Source of the DNA: a virus
Virus record (IMG/VR): IMGVR_UViG_3300036652_000308
Span: 1 to 49,176 of that record
DNA: 49,176 nucleotides
Strand: one strand, 5' to 3'
The position numbers and the translations under genes were made by a program. The notes beneath the pieces are model-generated. The model had not been told where the DNA came from and made no database searches. It worked only from the letters and a program-made list of their open reading frames with translations. Shown piece by piece: positions 13,936 to 21,993 of the stretch. Position 1 is the stretch's first letter; each line of letters begins with the position of its first letter.

Positions 13936-15206
13936 TGACCGCCCCAGCAGAAACCAAAAATGAATTGACCAACGTGCCAGCGCTGGTAACGCTCAACCCT
14001 GCGCAGTACACGGCAGAGGTGTACAAGCCATTCAAAGACCGCCTGAGCGCGGCCATTGAATCGGTTCGCACGATTGATTACGACATCACCACCGTCAAGG
14101 GGCTGGAAGTCGTGACCAAGGCACGCCGCCTGATGATGGATATCCGCATCGAAGCCGAGAAGGAGCGCAAGGCTCGTAAGGACCCAATCATTCAGATTGG
14201 CAAGATGCTGGAATACAGCTACAAGGCGGTAGAGGAAAACGTGCTGCCTCTGGAAACCTTCTTCGATGGCGAAATCAAGGCCGAAGAGCAGCGCAAGGAG
14301 GCAGAGAAGCAAGCCAAGTTGGCAGCGGAACGCTTGCGCATTGAGGGCATCCAAGCGCGCATCAAGCAGTTCAGCGACCTCGTTTTGCAGTCGGCGGGCA
14401 AAAGCGCAGCGGCTATCGAAGGCCTGATCGAGCAGTTGCAGGAAATCGCCATCACTGATGTGGACTTTGAGGAATTCATCCCGCAGGCCACCGAAGCAAA
14501 GGAAACATCGCTGTCGGCGCTGGAAGTGGCATACGAGGCCGCTGCCGCCGCCGAGCAGGCTATCGAGGCCGCACGTATCAAGCGCGAGGAAGAAGACCGC
14601 CAGCGCGCCGCAGAAGCCGCCAAACTGGAAGAGCAGCGCGCCGAGCAAGCGAAGATCGCAGCAGCACAAGCGGCAGAGTCGAAGCGCCTTGCTGACATCG
14701 CCTCAGCCCAAGCTGCCGAGCTGGCACGCGCACAGAAAGAAGCCGACGACAAAATCAAGGCCCAGGTAGCGGCAGAGAACGCACGTATTCAGGCCGAAGC
14801 CGATGCACGCGCCGCCGAACACGCAAAGGCAATGGCAGAACTGAACCGCCAGCGCGCAGAGTTTGAAGCGCAGCAAGCGGCCAAGGCTGCGGAAGATCAG
14901 GCCAAGGCAGACCGCGCACGAGCCGATGTGGACCACGAAGAAGCGCTGCTGATGAATGCCGAGCATGACCAGCGCCAGCGCGACCTCGCCGCCGCCGTCA
15001 ACGCGCCCGCTGTGGCTGATGCCATCATTGAGAAATCGCGCTGCGAACTGGAATTGATCGCGTCTGCCGTGGCCGATTGCGACATCACCGAAACGCCAAC
15101 CGACGAAGAAATCCTCACCGTCTGCCAGGAGGCTTTCGGCCTGAGCCGCGATGACATGATTGAACGCCTCGCCACGTTCTCCCTGCGCGTTTTCGTCAAC
15201 GCCTGA
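13935..15206 (+). CDS. Long coiled-coil protein of the recombination module, 423 aa
   Basis: Residues 1-115 form a helical head with VYKPFKDRLSAAIESV and RRLMMDIRIEAEKERKARKD, similar to DUF1351-type phage proteins. Residues about 115-350 are almost pure Ala/Glu/Arg/Lys/Gln coiled coil, and the C-terminal 70 residues form a small domain. In phages such proteins sit beside recombinases and may scaffold them or bind host nucleases. The high alanine content gives long antisense open frames that are not genes. Confidence 0.75.
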   Translation: MTAPAETKNELTNVPALVTLNPAQYTAEVYKPFKDRLSAAIESVRTIDYDITTVKGLEVVTKARRLMMDIRIEAEKERKARKDPIIQIGKMLEYSYKAVEENVLPLETFFDGEIKAEEQRKEAEKQAKLAAERLRIEGIQARIKQFSDLVLQSAGKSAAAIEGLIEQLQEIAITDVDFEEFIPQATEAKETSLSALEVAYEAAAAAEQAIEAARIKREEEDRQRAAEAAKLEEQRAEQAKIAAAQAAESKRLADIASAQAAELARAQKEADDKIKAQVAAENARIQAEADARAAEHAKAMAELNRQRAEFEAQQAAKAAEDQAKADRARADVDHEEALLMNAEHDQRQRDLAAAVNAPAVADAIIEKSRCELELIASAVADCDITETPTDEEILTVCQEAFGLSRDDMIERLATFSLRVFVNA

Positions 15207-15481
15207 TGCTGCGCAGCCCAGCTCAGAACCGCGCCATGCACGCGCTGCTGGGCGACTTTGCACGCTCTTGGTCACACAAGGGCGTGCACCTCACTGCCGC
15301 AGAGTGGAAAATCATTCTGTGCAGCTACTTCAATGCCGCCCTTGCCGAAGCAGAAGGGCGCGTACCGCAAGATATCCCCCTTCCAGAATCCACCTCTCAA
15401 ATGGATTCGTCGCGTATGAACAACATGCTTGAGTACCTGCAATGGATAGGCGCGGAGATTGGCGTTATTTTCTCGGAGTAG
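15206..15481 (+). CDS. ninB: NinB-like recombination protein
   Basis: 91 aa. Contains SPAQNRAMHALLGDFARSW, LTAAEWKIILCSYF and SRMNNMLEYLQWIGAEIGV, the order of motifs in lambda NinB (Orf), a recombination mediator that binds single strands. It is shorter than lambda NinB (about 146 aa), lacking the N-terminal part. ATG overlaps the previous stop (TGATG). Confidence 0.8.
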   Translation: MLRSPAQNRAMHALLGDFARSWSHKGVHLTAAEWKIILCSYFNAALAEAEGRVPQDIPLPESTSQMDSSRMNNMLEYLQWIGAEIGVIFSE

Positions 15482-15482
15482 A

Positions 15483-15511
15483 TTGCGTTTACTAAATCGC
15501 TGTGGCATAGT
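15483..15511 (+). promoter_or_regulatory. Second early rightward promoter, TTGCGT family
   Basis: TTGCGT (15483-15488), 17 bp, CATAGT (15506-15511), with GTGG before the -10 and TCTT after it, nearly the same as at 44193-44221. It starts a unit of small genes. Confidence 0.8.
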
Positions 15512-15558
15512 TCTTCCATGGGCAGCGCAACGGGCGCGGCGGAAATGGAGAAAAAATC

Positions 15559-15723
15559 ATGAGTAATGAAGCAAATCTGTTTGTTGTTAAGTGGACCTAC
15601 CAACTTGACGGAATTATTTTGCGCGAGTCTGCCGCAATGAGCAAACTGGCGGCAGATGAGAAGGCTAGCGAAGTCCGAGGCTGCGGCGGTTATGCGGTAA
15701 TCCATGCGGCCTCTAAAGAATGA
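15559..15723 (+). CDS. Small hypothetical protein, 54 aa
   Basis: MSNEANLFVVKWTYQLDGII follows GGAG with normal spacing; first gene behind the promoter at 15483. Mixed alpha/beta look, ends YAVIHAASKE. Overlaps the next start by ATGA. Confidence 0.6.
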   Translation: MSNEANLFVVKWTYQLDGIILRESAAMSKLAADEKASEVRGCGGYAVIHAASKE

Positions 15724-15854
15724 AAAGCACTCAAGTAAAACGTCAGGCGACGATGTTTCGCTTGCACAAGTCAAGTGACAAGCGCCAGTTGCGCCGTCAT
15801 TCTCGCGTAGTTGCAAAATTCATTCGCGGAATATTTGGCAAGTTGGCTAGTTAA
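15720..15854 (+). CDS. Very basic small protein, 44 aa
   Basis: MKSTQVKRQATMFRLHKSSD and KRQLRRHSRVVAKFIRGIF: roughly 30 percent Lys/Arg/His. It may bind nucleic acid. Coupled to the previous gene by ATGA. No domain recognised. Confidence 0.55.
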   Translation: MKSTQVKRQATMFRLHKSSDKRQLRRHSRVVAKFIRGIFGKLAS

Positions 15855-15875
15855 GAATCTTGAAGGAAGATCAAA

Positions 15876-15971
15876 ATGTACAAGCAAATCGTTTGCCCAC
15901 AACACGGCACCAGCCAGTACGTAAAACCTGGCGTCTGGAAATGCTGGTGCGGCCGTTATCTCCGCGCCTAA
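15876..15971 (+). CDS. Tiny zinc-ribbon-like protein, 31 aa
   Basis: MYKQIVCPQHGTSQYVKPGV then WKCWCGRYLRA. CPxH and CxC could bind one zinc. GAAGGAAG precedes the start with good spacing. Confidence 0.6.
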   Translation: MYKQIVCPQHGTSQYVKPGVWKCWCGRYLRA

Positions 15972-16014
15972 CAAACCCCGCCCGCCACAAGCGGGCATCA
16001 CCTGGAGAATAAAA

Positions 16015-16209
16015 ATGAAATTGAAACAAAAAGGCTTTACGGTTTTTGAGTTGCTGGTCGGCATGGTTTTGCTCGTTGCCTCAGGAGGTTGGATTGCCAA
16101 TGTGGTGAAGCTTATTTCCCACGTTGACGATGGCATTACGATGATGGCCGTGCTTAGCGTAGTCGGCATCTTTGCGGCTCCACTGGGAGTAATCTTAGGC
16201 TTTTTCTAA
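16015..16209 (+). CDS. Prepilin-like small membrane protein, 64 aa
   Basis: Begins MKLKQKGFTVFELLVGMVLL: a basic leader ending in Gly7, then Phe+1 and Glu+5, followed by a hydrophobic helix. This is the recognition pattern of type IV prepilin peptidase (PilD). A second membrane segment fills the C-terminus (VLSVVGIFAAPLGVILGFF). It lacks a pilin globular domain. GGAG precedes the start. It might be processed by the host pilus or secretion system and affect pilus assembly; resemblance by chance of a membrane peptide is possible. Confidence 0.65.
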   Translation: MKLKQKGFTVFELLVGMVLLVASGGWIANVVKLISHVDDGITMMAVLSVVGIFAAPLGVILGFF

Positions 16210-16446
16210 ATGGCTCACGCCCCACCACCCAACCCAGCAGAGATAGAGTACAAGCACGCCCGAGCCTTGATGAACGTTCAGGAATTGGGCTTGCCGGTAC
16301 TCTATCAGGGCCAAAACGAGTTCATACAGGAATTCCACCGCGTGGACAAGGAAGTAGGCAGCGGCCTTCAAACCTACGTGTACTTGCGCGGAAATCCTGA
16401 CCTCATACCAGCAGCAGAAATAACCATCAAGGAGCAGCCGAAATGA
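16210..16446 (+). CDS. Hypothetical protein, 78 aa
   Basis: MAHAPPPNPAEIEYKHARAL starts on the base after the previous stop, so it depends on coupling. Mostly helical, then beta (TYVYLRGNPDLIPA). Overlaps the next gene by ATGA. No domain recognised. Confidence 0.6.
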   Translation: MAHAPPPNPAEIEYKHARALMNVQELGLPVLYQGQNEFIQEFHRVDKEVGSGLQTYVYLRGNPDLIPAAEITIKEQPK

Positions 16447-17546
16447 CAAATGACGAATTGAAAGATGTGGGACTTCACAAGATGAGCATGAGCGAGTTGA
16501 TTGATCTGGTAAAGCTTCAAGAGGCTGCGCTTAGAGCGGAACATGCGCGCTACGAATCGCTGTTCGCGGCACATGCGGTTCCTGCGCAAACAGGAATTCC
16601 CCAGCCTGTTACCATCCCGCACGGCTGGGACATCAAGCGTCACGGCGATGGTGATATCGTCGTTCAGAAAAACGGCTTGGGCGGTTACTCGGCACAGGCA
16701 GATGCCGATAACATTGCATCGAGCATCCTGCACGCGCTGGCTTCGGATATGCTGGCCGCGCAGCCAGTGCAGCAGCCCGCGCCAGTATTTGCGTTTGAGG
16801 ACGATAAAAACTTCCTGCACCGCATCGATTTGCTGCTGGATACAAAATACCCTGTGATGCGCAAGGACGCGTTGGCTCGCAGGATCAGTGAACTTGCGAA
16901 CGAATTCATCCTCGCCGCCCCGGTAGCTGCACCAGTGTCCGCCCCCCAGCCCGTAGGCCGTATATGGCTGTGCCGCGAGGACCATTTCCTGTACGCCAAG
17001 CTCGATGAGGGCGTAGCAGGATCAGGCGCGGTCAAGCTTGGCGACCTCCTCTACGCAGCCGCACCGGTAGCTGCGCCAGTGGCGATGCCTGACGTCAGCG
17101 TGCAGCCTGAAATCGACGCCGCGCACGCGCTGCTTTCAAAGCACTGCGTAGCCGACTTGAAGGACGGCAAGCCGGCTACGCTGGTCGAGCGCATCGAAGA
17201 ACTTTGGTCGTGGTATGAGCCTCACCACCAGGGGGAAGTGCCCGACAGCGGGCGCGATGCGGCGCTGGAGGAAGTCGCTACCTGGTACAAGGACAAGGGC
17301 TGGATGCTGGACGAAGACGATGTGCCAGCGGCCATTCGCGCCCTCGCCGCCCATCCCGCCAACGTCGCGCAGGTGGGGGAATTGAGCGATGCGGTAAGGT
17401 TTGCATGGCTTATTGAAAATAAGCTCACTGGTTCCCTAGGATTCGGCAACTGGTGGATTGATGCCGACGAATCTAAAGAAGAATGGCGTGCAGCAATAGA
17501 TCGAGCCATGTCCGCGCCAGCCAAGACCGATAAAGGACAGCCATGA
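16443..17546 (+). CDS. Modular Ea-type early protein, 367 aa
   Basis: A mosaic of short modules separated by Ala/Pro-rich linkers (AAPVAAPVSAPQPVGR and AAAPVAAPVAMPDV). The modules include a coiled-coil start (MTNDELKDVGLHKMSMSELI), a helical unit (LLLDTKYPVMRKDALARRI), the RDAALEEVATWYKDKGWML unit and a C-terminal unit AVRFAWLIENK ... WRAAIDRAMS. Related units recur in the genes at 45547 and 46188. Such proteins (Ead/Ea22-like) are spread in phage early regions and evolve by shuffling. No enzymatic motif. Confidence 0.65.
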   Translation: MTNDELKDVGLHKMSMSELIDLVKLQEAALRAEHARYESLFAAHAVPAQTGIPQPVTIPHGWDIKRHGDGDIVVQKNGLGGYSAQADADNIASSILHALASDMLAAQPVQQPAPVFAFEDDKNFLHRIDLLLDTKYPVMRKDALARRISELANEFILAAPVAAPVSAPQPVGRIWLCREDHFLYAKLDEGVAGSGAVKLGDLLYAAAPVAAPVAMPDVSVQPEIDAAHALLSKHCVADLKDGKPATLVERIEELWSWYEPHHQGEVPDSGRDAALEEVATWYKDKGWMLDEDDVPAAIRALAAHPANVAQVGELSDAVRFAWLIENKLTGSLGFGNWWIDADESKEEWRAAIDRAMSAPAKTDKGQP

Positions 17547-17839
17547 AAACAAAGCAGCACCTGATAGACGACGCAGTAGGAATTGCCGCAGAACAGGGCC
17601 TCGCAATGGCGCTATCGTGGCTGGCGGATCAGATGGAGTTGATGTGCGCGGGTTACGTGAGGCCGGGGCATCGGACTTTCTTCGCTACGCCGGCCCAGCA
17701 GGCGAGCGTGGATGCGTCAATCCGGGCAGTTGAGGAAGCCATAGCCAAGCGCGCCGAAAGCCGCGACAGGCGGCGCGAGGATCGTCCGTATCAGGGTAAT
17801 GACCAGCGCAATGGTGATCGTCGTAGAAATGAGAGATAG
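17543..17839 (+). CDS. Hypothetical protein with basic tail, 98 aa
   Basis: MKTKQHLIDDAVGIAAEQGL opens a helical half; the end is very rich in Arg/Asp/Asn (RDRRREDRPYQGNDQRNGDR), probably disordered. ATGA overlap with the previous gene. Function unknown. Confidence 0.6.
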   Translation: MKTKQHLIDDAVGIAAEQGLAMALSWLADQMELMCAGYVRPGHRTFFATPAQQASVDASIRAVEEAIAKRAESRDRRREDRPYQGNDQRNGDRRRNER

Positions 17840-17849
17840 GGGAATATAG

Positions 17850-18143
17850 ATGAGCGAGCGATATCAGGACAGCCCAGCACGATCAGTAGTGTGCGCGGCA
17901 AACAAATACGGCGACCTGGTTTTCACCGGCGTGCGCCACTTCTGCTCGGTGATGCAGTTCAACATGGCGCAGTACGATATCCCAGCGCTTCGCCGTGAGC
18001 GGGGCGAGATTCAGGGATTCATCGACCAGTTCGGCGTGTTCATGGACCGCAAGGAGGCTGCTATCGTTGCCAAAGAATCCGGCCAGCTAGCATGTTACGG
18101 CGGCGTCTTCCCCGAGGTGCTTTTCAGCGAAGACCTTTATTAA
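17850..18143 (+). CDS. Conserved-type phage protein, 97 aa
   Basis: MSERYQDSPARSVVCAANKY, then TGVRHFCSVMQFNM and GFIDQFGVFMDRKEAAIVAK. This layout is known from small early proteins of many phages, without assigned function. Last gene of the plus block, ending at the convergent terminator. Confidence 0.65.
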   Translation: MSERYQDSPARSVVCAANKYGDLVFTGVRHFCSVMQFNMAQYDIPALRRERGEIQGFIDQFGVFMDRKEAAIVAKESGQLACYGGVFPEVLFSEDLY

Positions 18144-18172
18144 AAAAGCCCCGCGAGGGGCTTTACTTTTTG
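18144..18172. terminator. Bidirectional terminator between early and lysis genes
   Basis: AAAGCCCC-GCGA-GGGGCTTT, with T-rich flanks on both strands. Ends the plus early block and the minus lysis block, which converge here; it overlaps the last codons of the i-spanin gene. Confidence 0.85.
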
Positions 18173-18639
18173 GGCCATGCATCACTTAACGTTCGGGCGG
18201 CATTAGCGTTTCGCTCAGCCGCTTCTGCCATGCTTCGATATCGCTCGCTGCATTCTGCAAATACGGTACTGGCGACAGCGGAATATTTACGGTTGGTTTC
18301 GACGGAGGCGGTGGCGAGCTGGGCTTGTTGACTGGCGATGGTGCTGCGCAGGCTGACAACAGCAGCAGCAGAAGCAGTGACAGCGGTATTGATGGCTTTC
18401 TCACGTTGTTCCCCTTGTGCAACGGCTAGATCACGGTTTGCGGTTTGAAGTGCTGCGATTTTGGTTTCAGCCTGCTCTCGCGCAAGATCGGCTCTTCTCC
18501 ATTGTAGCCTGACTTCCTCGCGCCCCTCATCGCGCTTTGCCTCGCAGAAGCGATTGAAGCCCCATAGGAGCGCCGCAAGTAGGGCGAGTGCCGCCAGTAT
18601 CTCGGCGGCCAACTTGTAGCGCGACAGGACCGCCAGCAT
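18163..18639 (-). CDS. i-spanin (Rz-like)
   Basis: 158 aa. One N-terminal membrane helix (LAAEILAALALLAALLWGF) followed by a long periplasmic helix (EEVRLQWRRADLAREQAETK onward). It has the size, topology and location of lambda Rz, the inner-membrane half of the spanin that fuses inner and outer membranes at lysis. The o-spanin gene is nested inside in another frame, as in lambda. Confidence 0.9.
   Translation of the reverse strand: MLAVLSRYKLAAEILAALALLAALLWGFNRFCEAKRDEGREEVRLQWRRADLAREQAETKIAALQTANRDLAVAQGEQREKAINTAVTASAAAVVSLRSTIASQQAQLATASVETNRKYSAVASTVFAECSERYRSMAEAAERNANAARTLSDAWPKK
18186..18404 (-). CDS. o-spanin (Rz1-like lipoprotein), nested
   Basis: 72 aa, entirely inside the Rz-like gene in a different frame. 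Start chosen at GTG 18404 because AAGGGG lies 6 bp upstream. It opens MRKPSIPLSLLLLLLLSAC with lipobox LSAC, so the mature protein is an outer-membrane lipoprotein; a proline-rich stretch (APSPVNKPSSPPPPSKP) follows, as in Rz1. It should bind the i-spanin C-terminus across the periplasm. Confidence 0.88.
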   Translation of the reverse strand: MRKPSIPLSLLLLLLLSACAAPSPVNKPSSPPPPSKPTVNIPLSPVPYLQNAASDIEAWQKRLSETLMPPER

Positions 18640-18642
18640 GGC

Positions 18643-19125
18643 TTAACCGACCAATCCAGTAAGGCACAAGTCACGCTCAGCAGCGCGGCGCTTGGTGAGG
18701 CCGGGGAGGGTGACCATAGAACCCAACACACGAGCCTTGTCCCATCGTGGCAACTGGTTGCAAGCGCCGGCCAGATCGCCAGCATAGAGCATACGCGCAG
18801 CCGTGGAGCCGGTGCGGCTGCATGCAAGCGTAGGGCCAAGGTTGAACACGGCGTCGGAGAATGCCGCAAGCACCGGGACCGGCAAACCGGGCTGGCACTT
18901 TTCAACGATGGCGACAGCCTTCTTCATGTCCTCGGTCAGCAGTGCATTGCACTCGTCCATGCTGTACTTGCGCTTGGCTACTACGTCAGCGCCGGTATGC
19001 CCATAGCACACGGTCAGGATGCCGGGAGGATCGTAGTAGGCGAACTGCCGAATACCCTCAGCAGGGATTGCGATAACTGTCGCCAGGGCCGCAGCGGCGG
19101 CGGCGCGTTGTTTAGGAGTTGCCAT
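18643..19125 (-). CDS. Endolysin, GH24 lysozyme with SAR-type N-terminus
   Basis: 160 aa. Catalytic triad E23, D32, T38 in EGIRQFAYYDPPGILTVCYG has exactly the spacing of T4 lysozyme (9 and 6). It cleaves the glycan strand of peptidoglycan. Residues 8-22 (AAAAAALATVIAIPA) form a weakly hydrophobic, alanine-rich segment, the mark of a signal-anchor-release endolysin that is exported by Sec and activated when membrane potential falls. Several cysteines could add disulfide control. Upstream lies a holin-like gene, downstream the spanins. Confidence 0.92.
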   Translation of the reverse strand: MATPKQRAAAAAALATVIAIPAEGIRQFAYYDPPGILTVCYGHTGADVVAKRKYSMDECNALLTEDMKKAVAIVEKCQPGLPVPVLAAFSDAVFNLGPTLACSRTGSTAARMLYAGDLAGACNQLPRWDKARVLGSMVTLPGLTKRRAAERDLCLTGLVG

Positions 19126-19330
19126 CTTGCGTCAGCGCCGGTTGCGCCACGATACGAGCGATTGCTGCACCGATGGAGGTAAGACCAGCAGCGACCACGA
19201 GCAGCGGCGCGGTGCCGGTCGCGTACAGGTTCATGCCGGTTTCAACCGCCGATGCCAGCGCCGCCACGAGGGCAAAGCGCACGCTCCACAGCTTGGGGAA
19301 TTGGGCTTTCCAGTCGTCAATAAAATTCAT
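19112..19330 (-). CDS. Holin-like protein, 72 aa, two membrane spans
   Basis: MNFIDDWKAQFPKLWSVRFA, then two hydrophobic helices (about 18-35 and 40-62) with a short turn between them. Size, topology and position directly before the endolysin support a class II holin or pinholin. Overlaps the endolysin start by 14 bp. Confidence 0.78.
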   Translation of the reverse strand: MNFIDDWKAQFPKLWSVRFALVAALASAVETGMNLYATGTAPLLVVAAGLTSIGAAIARIVAQPALTQDGNS

Positions 19331-19638
19331 GGCTTCCTCAGGATTTTCAAGATGTCGTCAAGACGGGTGGTCATGTGGCGCTCCATATCCGTGATTCTCT
19401 GATTGAAGGCCGTTTGAAGTGCTGCGTAACGCTCATTTGCGATTCGCTCCATGCGCTCTTTGTCGCGCTCGTGGGCATCGCGGGAATCGCGCAACTCTTT
19501 GCGCAAGTCCGATAATTCTGTTTTGTCTGCCTTGTCTTTTATCTCAAGGTTAAGCTTTTCAAAGTGATACTTTCCAAAATAGCCGAGTATGCCTATCATG
19601 ATCGCTCCTATCCAGTATGGGATTTGTTCTGGCGGCAT
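19327..19638 (-). CDS. Membrane-anchored coiled-coil protein, 103 aa
   Basis: One N-terminal helix (IPYWIGAIMIGILGYFG) followed by about 75 residues of charged coiled coil (NLEIKDKADKTELSDLRKEL onward). Reminiscent of small lysis-cassette proteins that join the holin, such as antiholins. Overlaps the holin-like gene by ATGA. Role in lysis timing is inferred. Confidence 0.7.
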   Translation of the reverse strand: MPPEQIPYWIGAIMIGILGYFGKYHFEKLNLEIKDKADKTELSDLRKELRDSRDAHERDKERMERIANERYAALQTAFNQRITDMERHMTTRLDDILKILRKP

Positions 19639-20006
19639 GGGCTAAGGCGTCCTAAGAATGGTTTTGAAAAAACGATACATGCAACGAGTTCGGCATGTTC
19701 CGCTATTGTAACAAGAAAGTGGTATGGGCTTTCCGCTGGGTAACCATCAAATTTGTAACCGAGGAAATGGAGGATTCCAAGGCACAACGACAGTGAAAAC
19801 ACTGGGAGGCTTGCAGAGGTGCGAATACTTAGTGCAAAAATACCGACAAATGTCTCTGCTAATGCGCACCACTGATAAAAAAATAGATCGGGTATCGGCA
19901 CGCTAATGCCAAACCCGACCGCAACACACATCGCCATCATGCGCCAGTCATCAGACCTTACATTAAGGTATCCAGCGACCAGCAACAAAATGAGATATGT
20001 CTCCAT
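19608..20006 (-). CDS. Multi-span membrane protein of the lysis cassette, 132 aa
   Basis: About four hydrophobic segments starting with METYLILLLVAGYLNV; ends in a basic tail (RLSPCRQNKSHTG). First larger gene of the lysis group. May be a second holin or an inner-membrane accessory. The segment has lower GC than its surroundings. Confidence 0.6.
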   Translation of the reverse strand: METYLILLLVAGYLNVRSDDWRMMAMCVAVGFGISVPIPDLFFYQWCALAETFVGIFALSIRTSASLPVFSLSLCLGILHFLGYKFDGYPAESPYHFLVTIAEHAELVACIVFSKPFLGRLSPCRQNKSHTG

Positions 20007-20008
20007 TT

Positions 20009-20095
20009 TTATCCAGGTGGCTTAGGTGGCTTTCCGTTGCCTGCGTCCGGGTCTTGATTGCCATTGTCGTCGTCTGGCGGGTCTGCGTAATACAT
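20009..20095 (-). CDS. Tiny Asp/Pro-rich protein, 28 aa
   Basis: MYYADPPDDDNGNQDPDAGN GKPPKPPG; ATG follows AAGGAAA with an 8 bp gap. It ends 2 bp before the next gene and could serve mainly to couple translation of the lysis cassette. Confidence 0.5.
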   Translation of the reverse strand: MYYADPPDDDNGNQDPDAGNGKPPKPPG

Positions 20096-20151
20096 GATGT
20101 TTCCTTGGTGATGTAGAAGTTGCCCAATTTTATCACCATCAAACAGCGGGC

Positions 20152-20181
20152 GAAAAAAACCTGCCGCTAAGGCAGGTTTTT
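20152..20181 (-). terminator. Intrinsic terminator after the tailspike gene
   Basis: Minus strand ACCTGCC (20177-20171) pairs with GGCAGGT (20165-20159) over five bases and is followed by seven T. It separates the late operon from the lysis cassette, which must then have its own promoter or rely on antitermination. Confidence 0.85.
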
Positions 20182-20194
20182 AGGCTATGAAAAA

Positions 20195-21991
20195 TTAGGG
20201 TATGAATGCGGTCGATGGGGATTGGCCGATCTGCTGGATATCGATCAGGCTGACAATACCGGTCGATGGGTAGTTGGCATTGGTGATCACGATGCGTGAT
20301 TGGGCGTCCAGCGTTACCACTGGGGGGCCATAGCCAGCAACGTTAAACTGGCTATACGTTGCCACAAGCTGCATCACGCCGTTGGTTGTTGGCCCCCACG
20401 AAGAATACAGAAGGCGATAATCATAGTTCTCACCGACAACATGCAAGGCTATGAAAACGCAGCCTTCCATGATGGCGTACGGGATGGCTGGCAGCGTGTT
20501 GGTGCCGCCCGACAGATTGTTACGACGACTGATGCGTGCACCGATGGTTTGCCGTGTGCCATCCGATACGCTGAACAAGCCTTGGCAGATGAACAGTGAA
20601 CCAAACTGCACGTTTGCGCTTTGCGAAACGATATCGCCCGCGTAGGCAATGGCCCGTTCTGGTGGTGCATCGCACAGCAGCGCTCGACCCTGCTGAACCT
20701 CAAGTTTCAGCGTACCGTAGAAATTCGGGCGGTACAACCCCAGCGGGGCACCGTAGGAGATAATCGTCACGTTGGCGTGAACGAAAATGGTTGGGCTGAA
20801 CGGGGCATTGTATGGGTTAGCCGCAGGCGTCAACACCAGCACCGACTGGATGCCGCTGTTGTTCCACGTCCCACCCTTGATCCCGCTACCGTGGAACGAT
20901 GCGTCACCGGAACCCTCTTGGCAATACCAAACGGCGGATTGGCAACCCAGTAGTCCGTCGCAATCCTCAAGAACGTTGAACTCGGTGAAAACGCCAGGGG
21001 CATTATTGAGCAACTTCATGGCAAAGGCATTGTCGCCAAACTGGCATTCTTTGATCAGTTGCGAGGTGTTGCCACACAGCGAAAACGCGTTGGTCGTAGA
21101 ATTGCCATCGAATGCAACACCAGTGACCAAACCGCCACCCGTGCCAGGATAGCCCGTGCACAGGAACAGGCTTTGACCAGTCTCAAGCGTTGGATATTTG
21201 AACCGAGTACGCTGATAACCTTGGCCGGACATGTTCAAGCCGTAACGCCCCAAGTCGATGCTTAGTTGTGCTGTGATTTTGCATAAGCCGACTGGGAGAA
21301 AGATTATTTTTTGCAGAGGCACGGCATAGTTCAGGCATGCTTGCACGGCAGCGGTGTCATCAGTGCCGCCAGTCCCCGCGCCATCCGAATCAAATTTCGC
21401 GCCCCACCAACGAATATCGACCCCACCCGTGTACACCCGAACCCATACGACTCCGTTGGCGGCAACGATGACGGTGCCACCATTCTCGGTTCCCGTGCCG
21501 CGTACGAACATGCCCGCGATACCAACACCGGTTACGTTGATTGAACCTGCGCCGCCAGCGTACGCACGCAGTGCGGCGTATGTAGCGACTTCACTTACGT
21601 TGCCCGTCCAGCCAGCACCGCCCGTGTCGGGGTTGGAGGTGTTATTTTCCACAGAGCTTTGCCACGTACCAAGCCCGTCCGCACGCATGAGCAATGCCCC
21701 CTTGGGGTAGCCTCCAATAGCAGTTGCTAGAGCAGCGTCAAATTTGAACAAGCCGCCTGCCGACTGCCATCGTTGTATGGATGTAATATCGTAAAAAACC
21801 CCGTTGAAATCCTCACCGTCAGGAGGGATTCCACCATCTGTTTTTTTGATGAAGGTCAGAGGGGGGAATCCCGTAGGATACGATGCCGCGCCATTGACTA
21901 CGCCAATTTGCGAGGTGTTTGGAATGGGTCGCTTATCACCGTCCCGTGCGAAGGCGATGCTGATTTTATTTGGTGCGTCGGAAGATTGCAT
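20195..21991 (-). CDS. Tailspike, beta-helix type
   Basis: 598 aa. Residues 1-125 form a baseplate attachment region (SQIGVVNGAASYPTGFPPLT, GGIPPDGEDFNGVFYDI, SAGGLFKFDAALATAIGG, NNTSNPDTGGAGW) found in many tail proteins of myophages. After it the text reads as a right-handed beta-helix: DIRWWGAKFDSDGAGTGGTD DTAAVQACLNYA is the usual pectate-lyase-fold entry, followed by Gly/Asn-rich turns. Such spikes bind or cleave surface polysaccharide. Catalytic residues cannot be named from sequence alone. Confidence 0.88.
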   Translation of the reverse strand: MQSSDAPNKISIAFARDGDKRPIPNTSQIGVVNGAASYPTGFPPLTFIKKTDGGIPPDGEDFNGVFYDITSIQRWQSAGGLFKFDAALATAIGGYPKGALLMRADGLGTWQSSVENNTSNPDTGGAGWTGNVSEVATYAALRAYAGGAGSINVTGVGIAGMFVRGTGTENGGTVIVAANGVVWVRVYTGGVDIRWWGAKFDSDGAGTGGTDDTAAVQACLNYAVPLQKIIFLPVGLCKITAQLSIDLGRYGLNMSGQGYQRTRFKYPTLETGQSLFLCTGYPGTGGGLVTGVAFDGNSTTNAFSLCGNTSQLIKECQFGDNAFAMKLLNNAPGVFTEFNVLEDCDGLLGCQSAVWYCQEGSGDASFHGSGIKGGTWNNSGIQSVLVLTPAANPYNAPFSPTIFVHANVTIISYGAPLGLYRPNFYGTLKLEVQQGRALLCDAPPERAIAYAGDIVSQSANVQFGSLFICQGLFSVSDGTRQTIGARISRRNNLSGGTNTLPAIPYAIMEGCVFIALHVVGENYDYRLLYSSWGPTTNGVMQLVATYSQFNVAGYGPPVVTLDAQSRIVITNANYPSTGIVSLIDIQQIGQSPSTAFIP

Positions 21992-21993
21992 AT

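Noticed and set aside
13773-14669. 298-codon minus frame rich in Leu, Phe and Gly
   Set aside because: It is antisense to the alanine/glutamate coiled-coil gene; such repeats open the reverse frames by chance.
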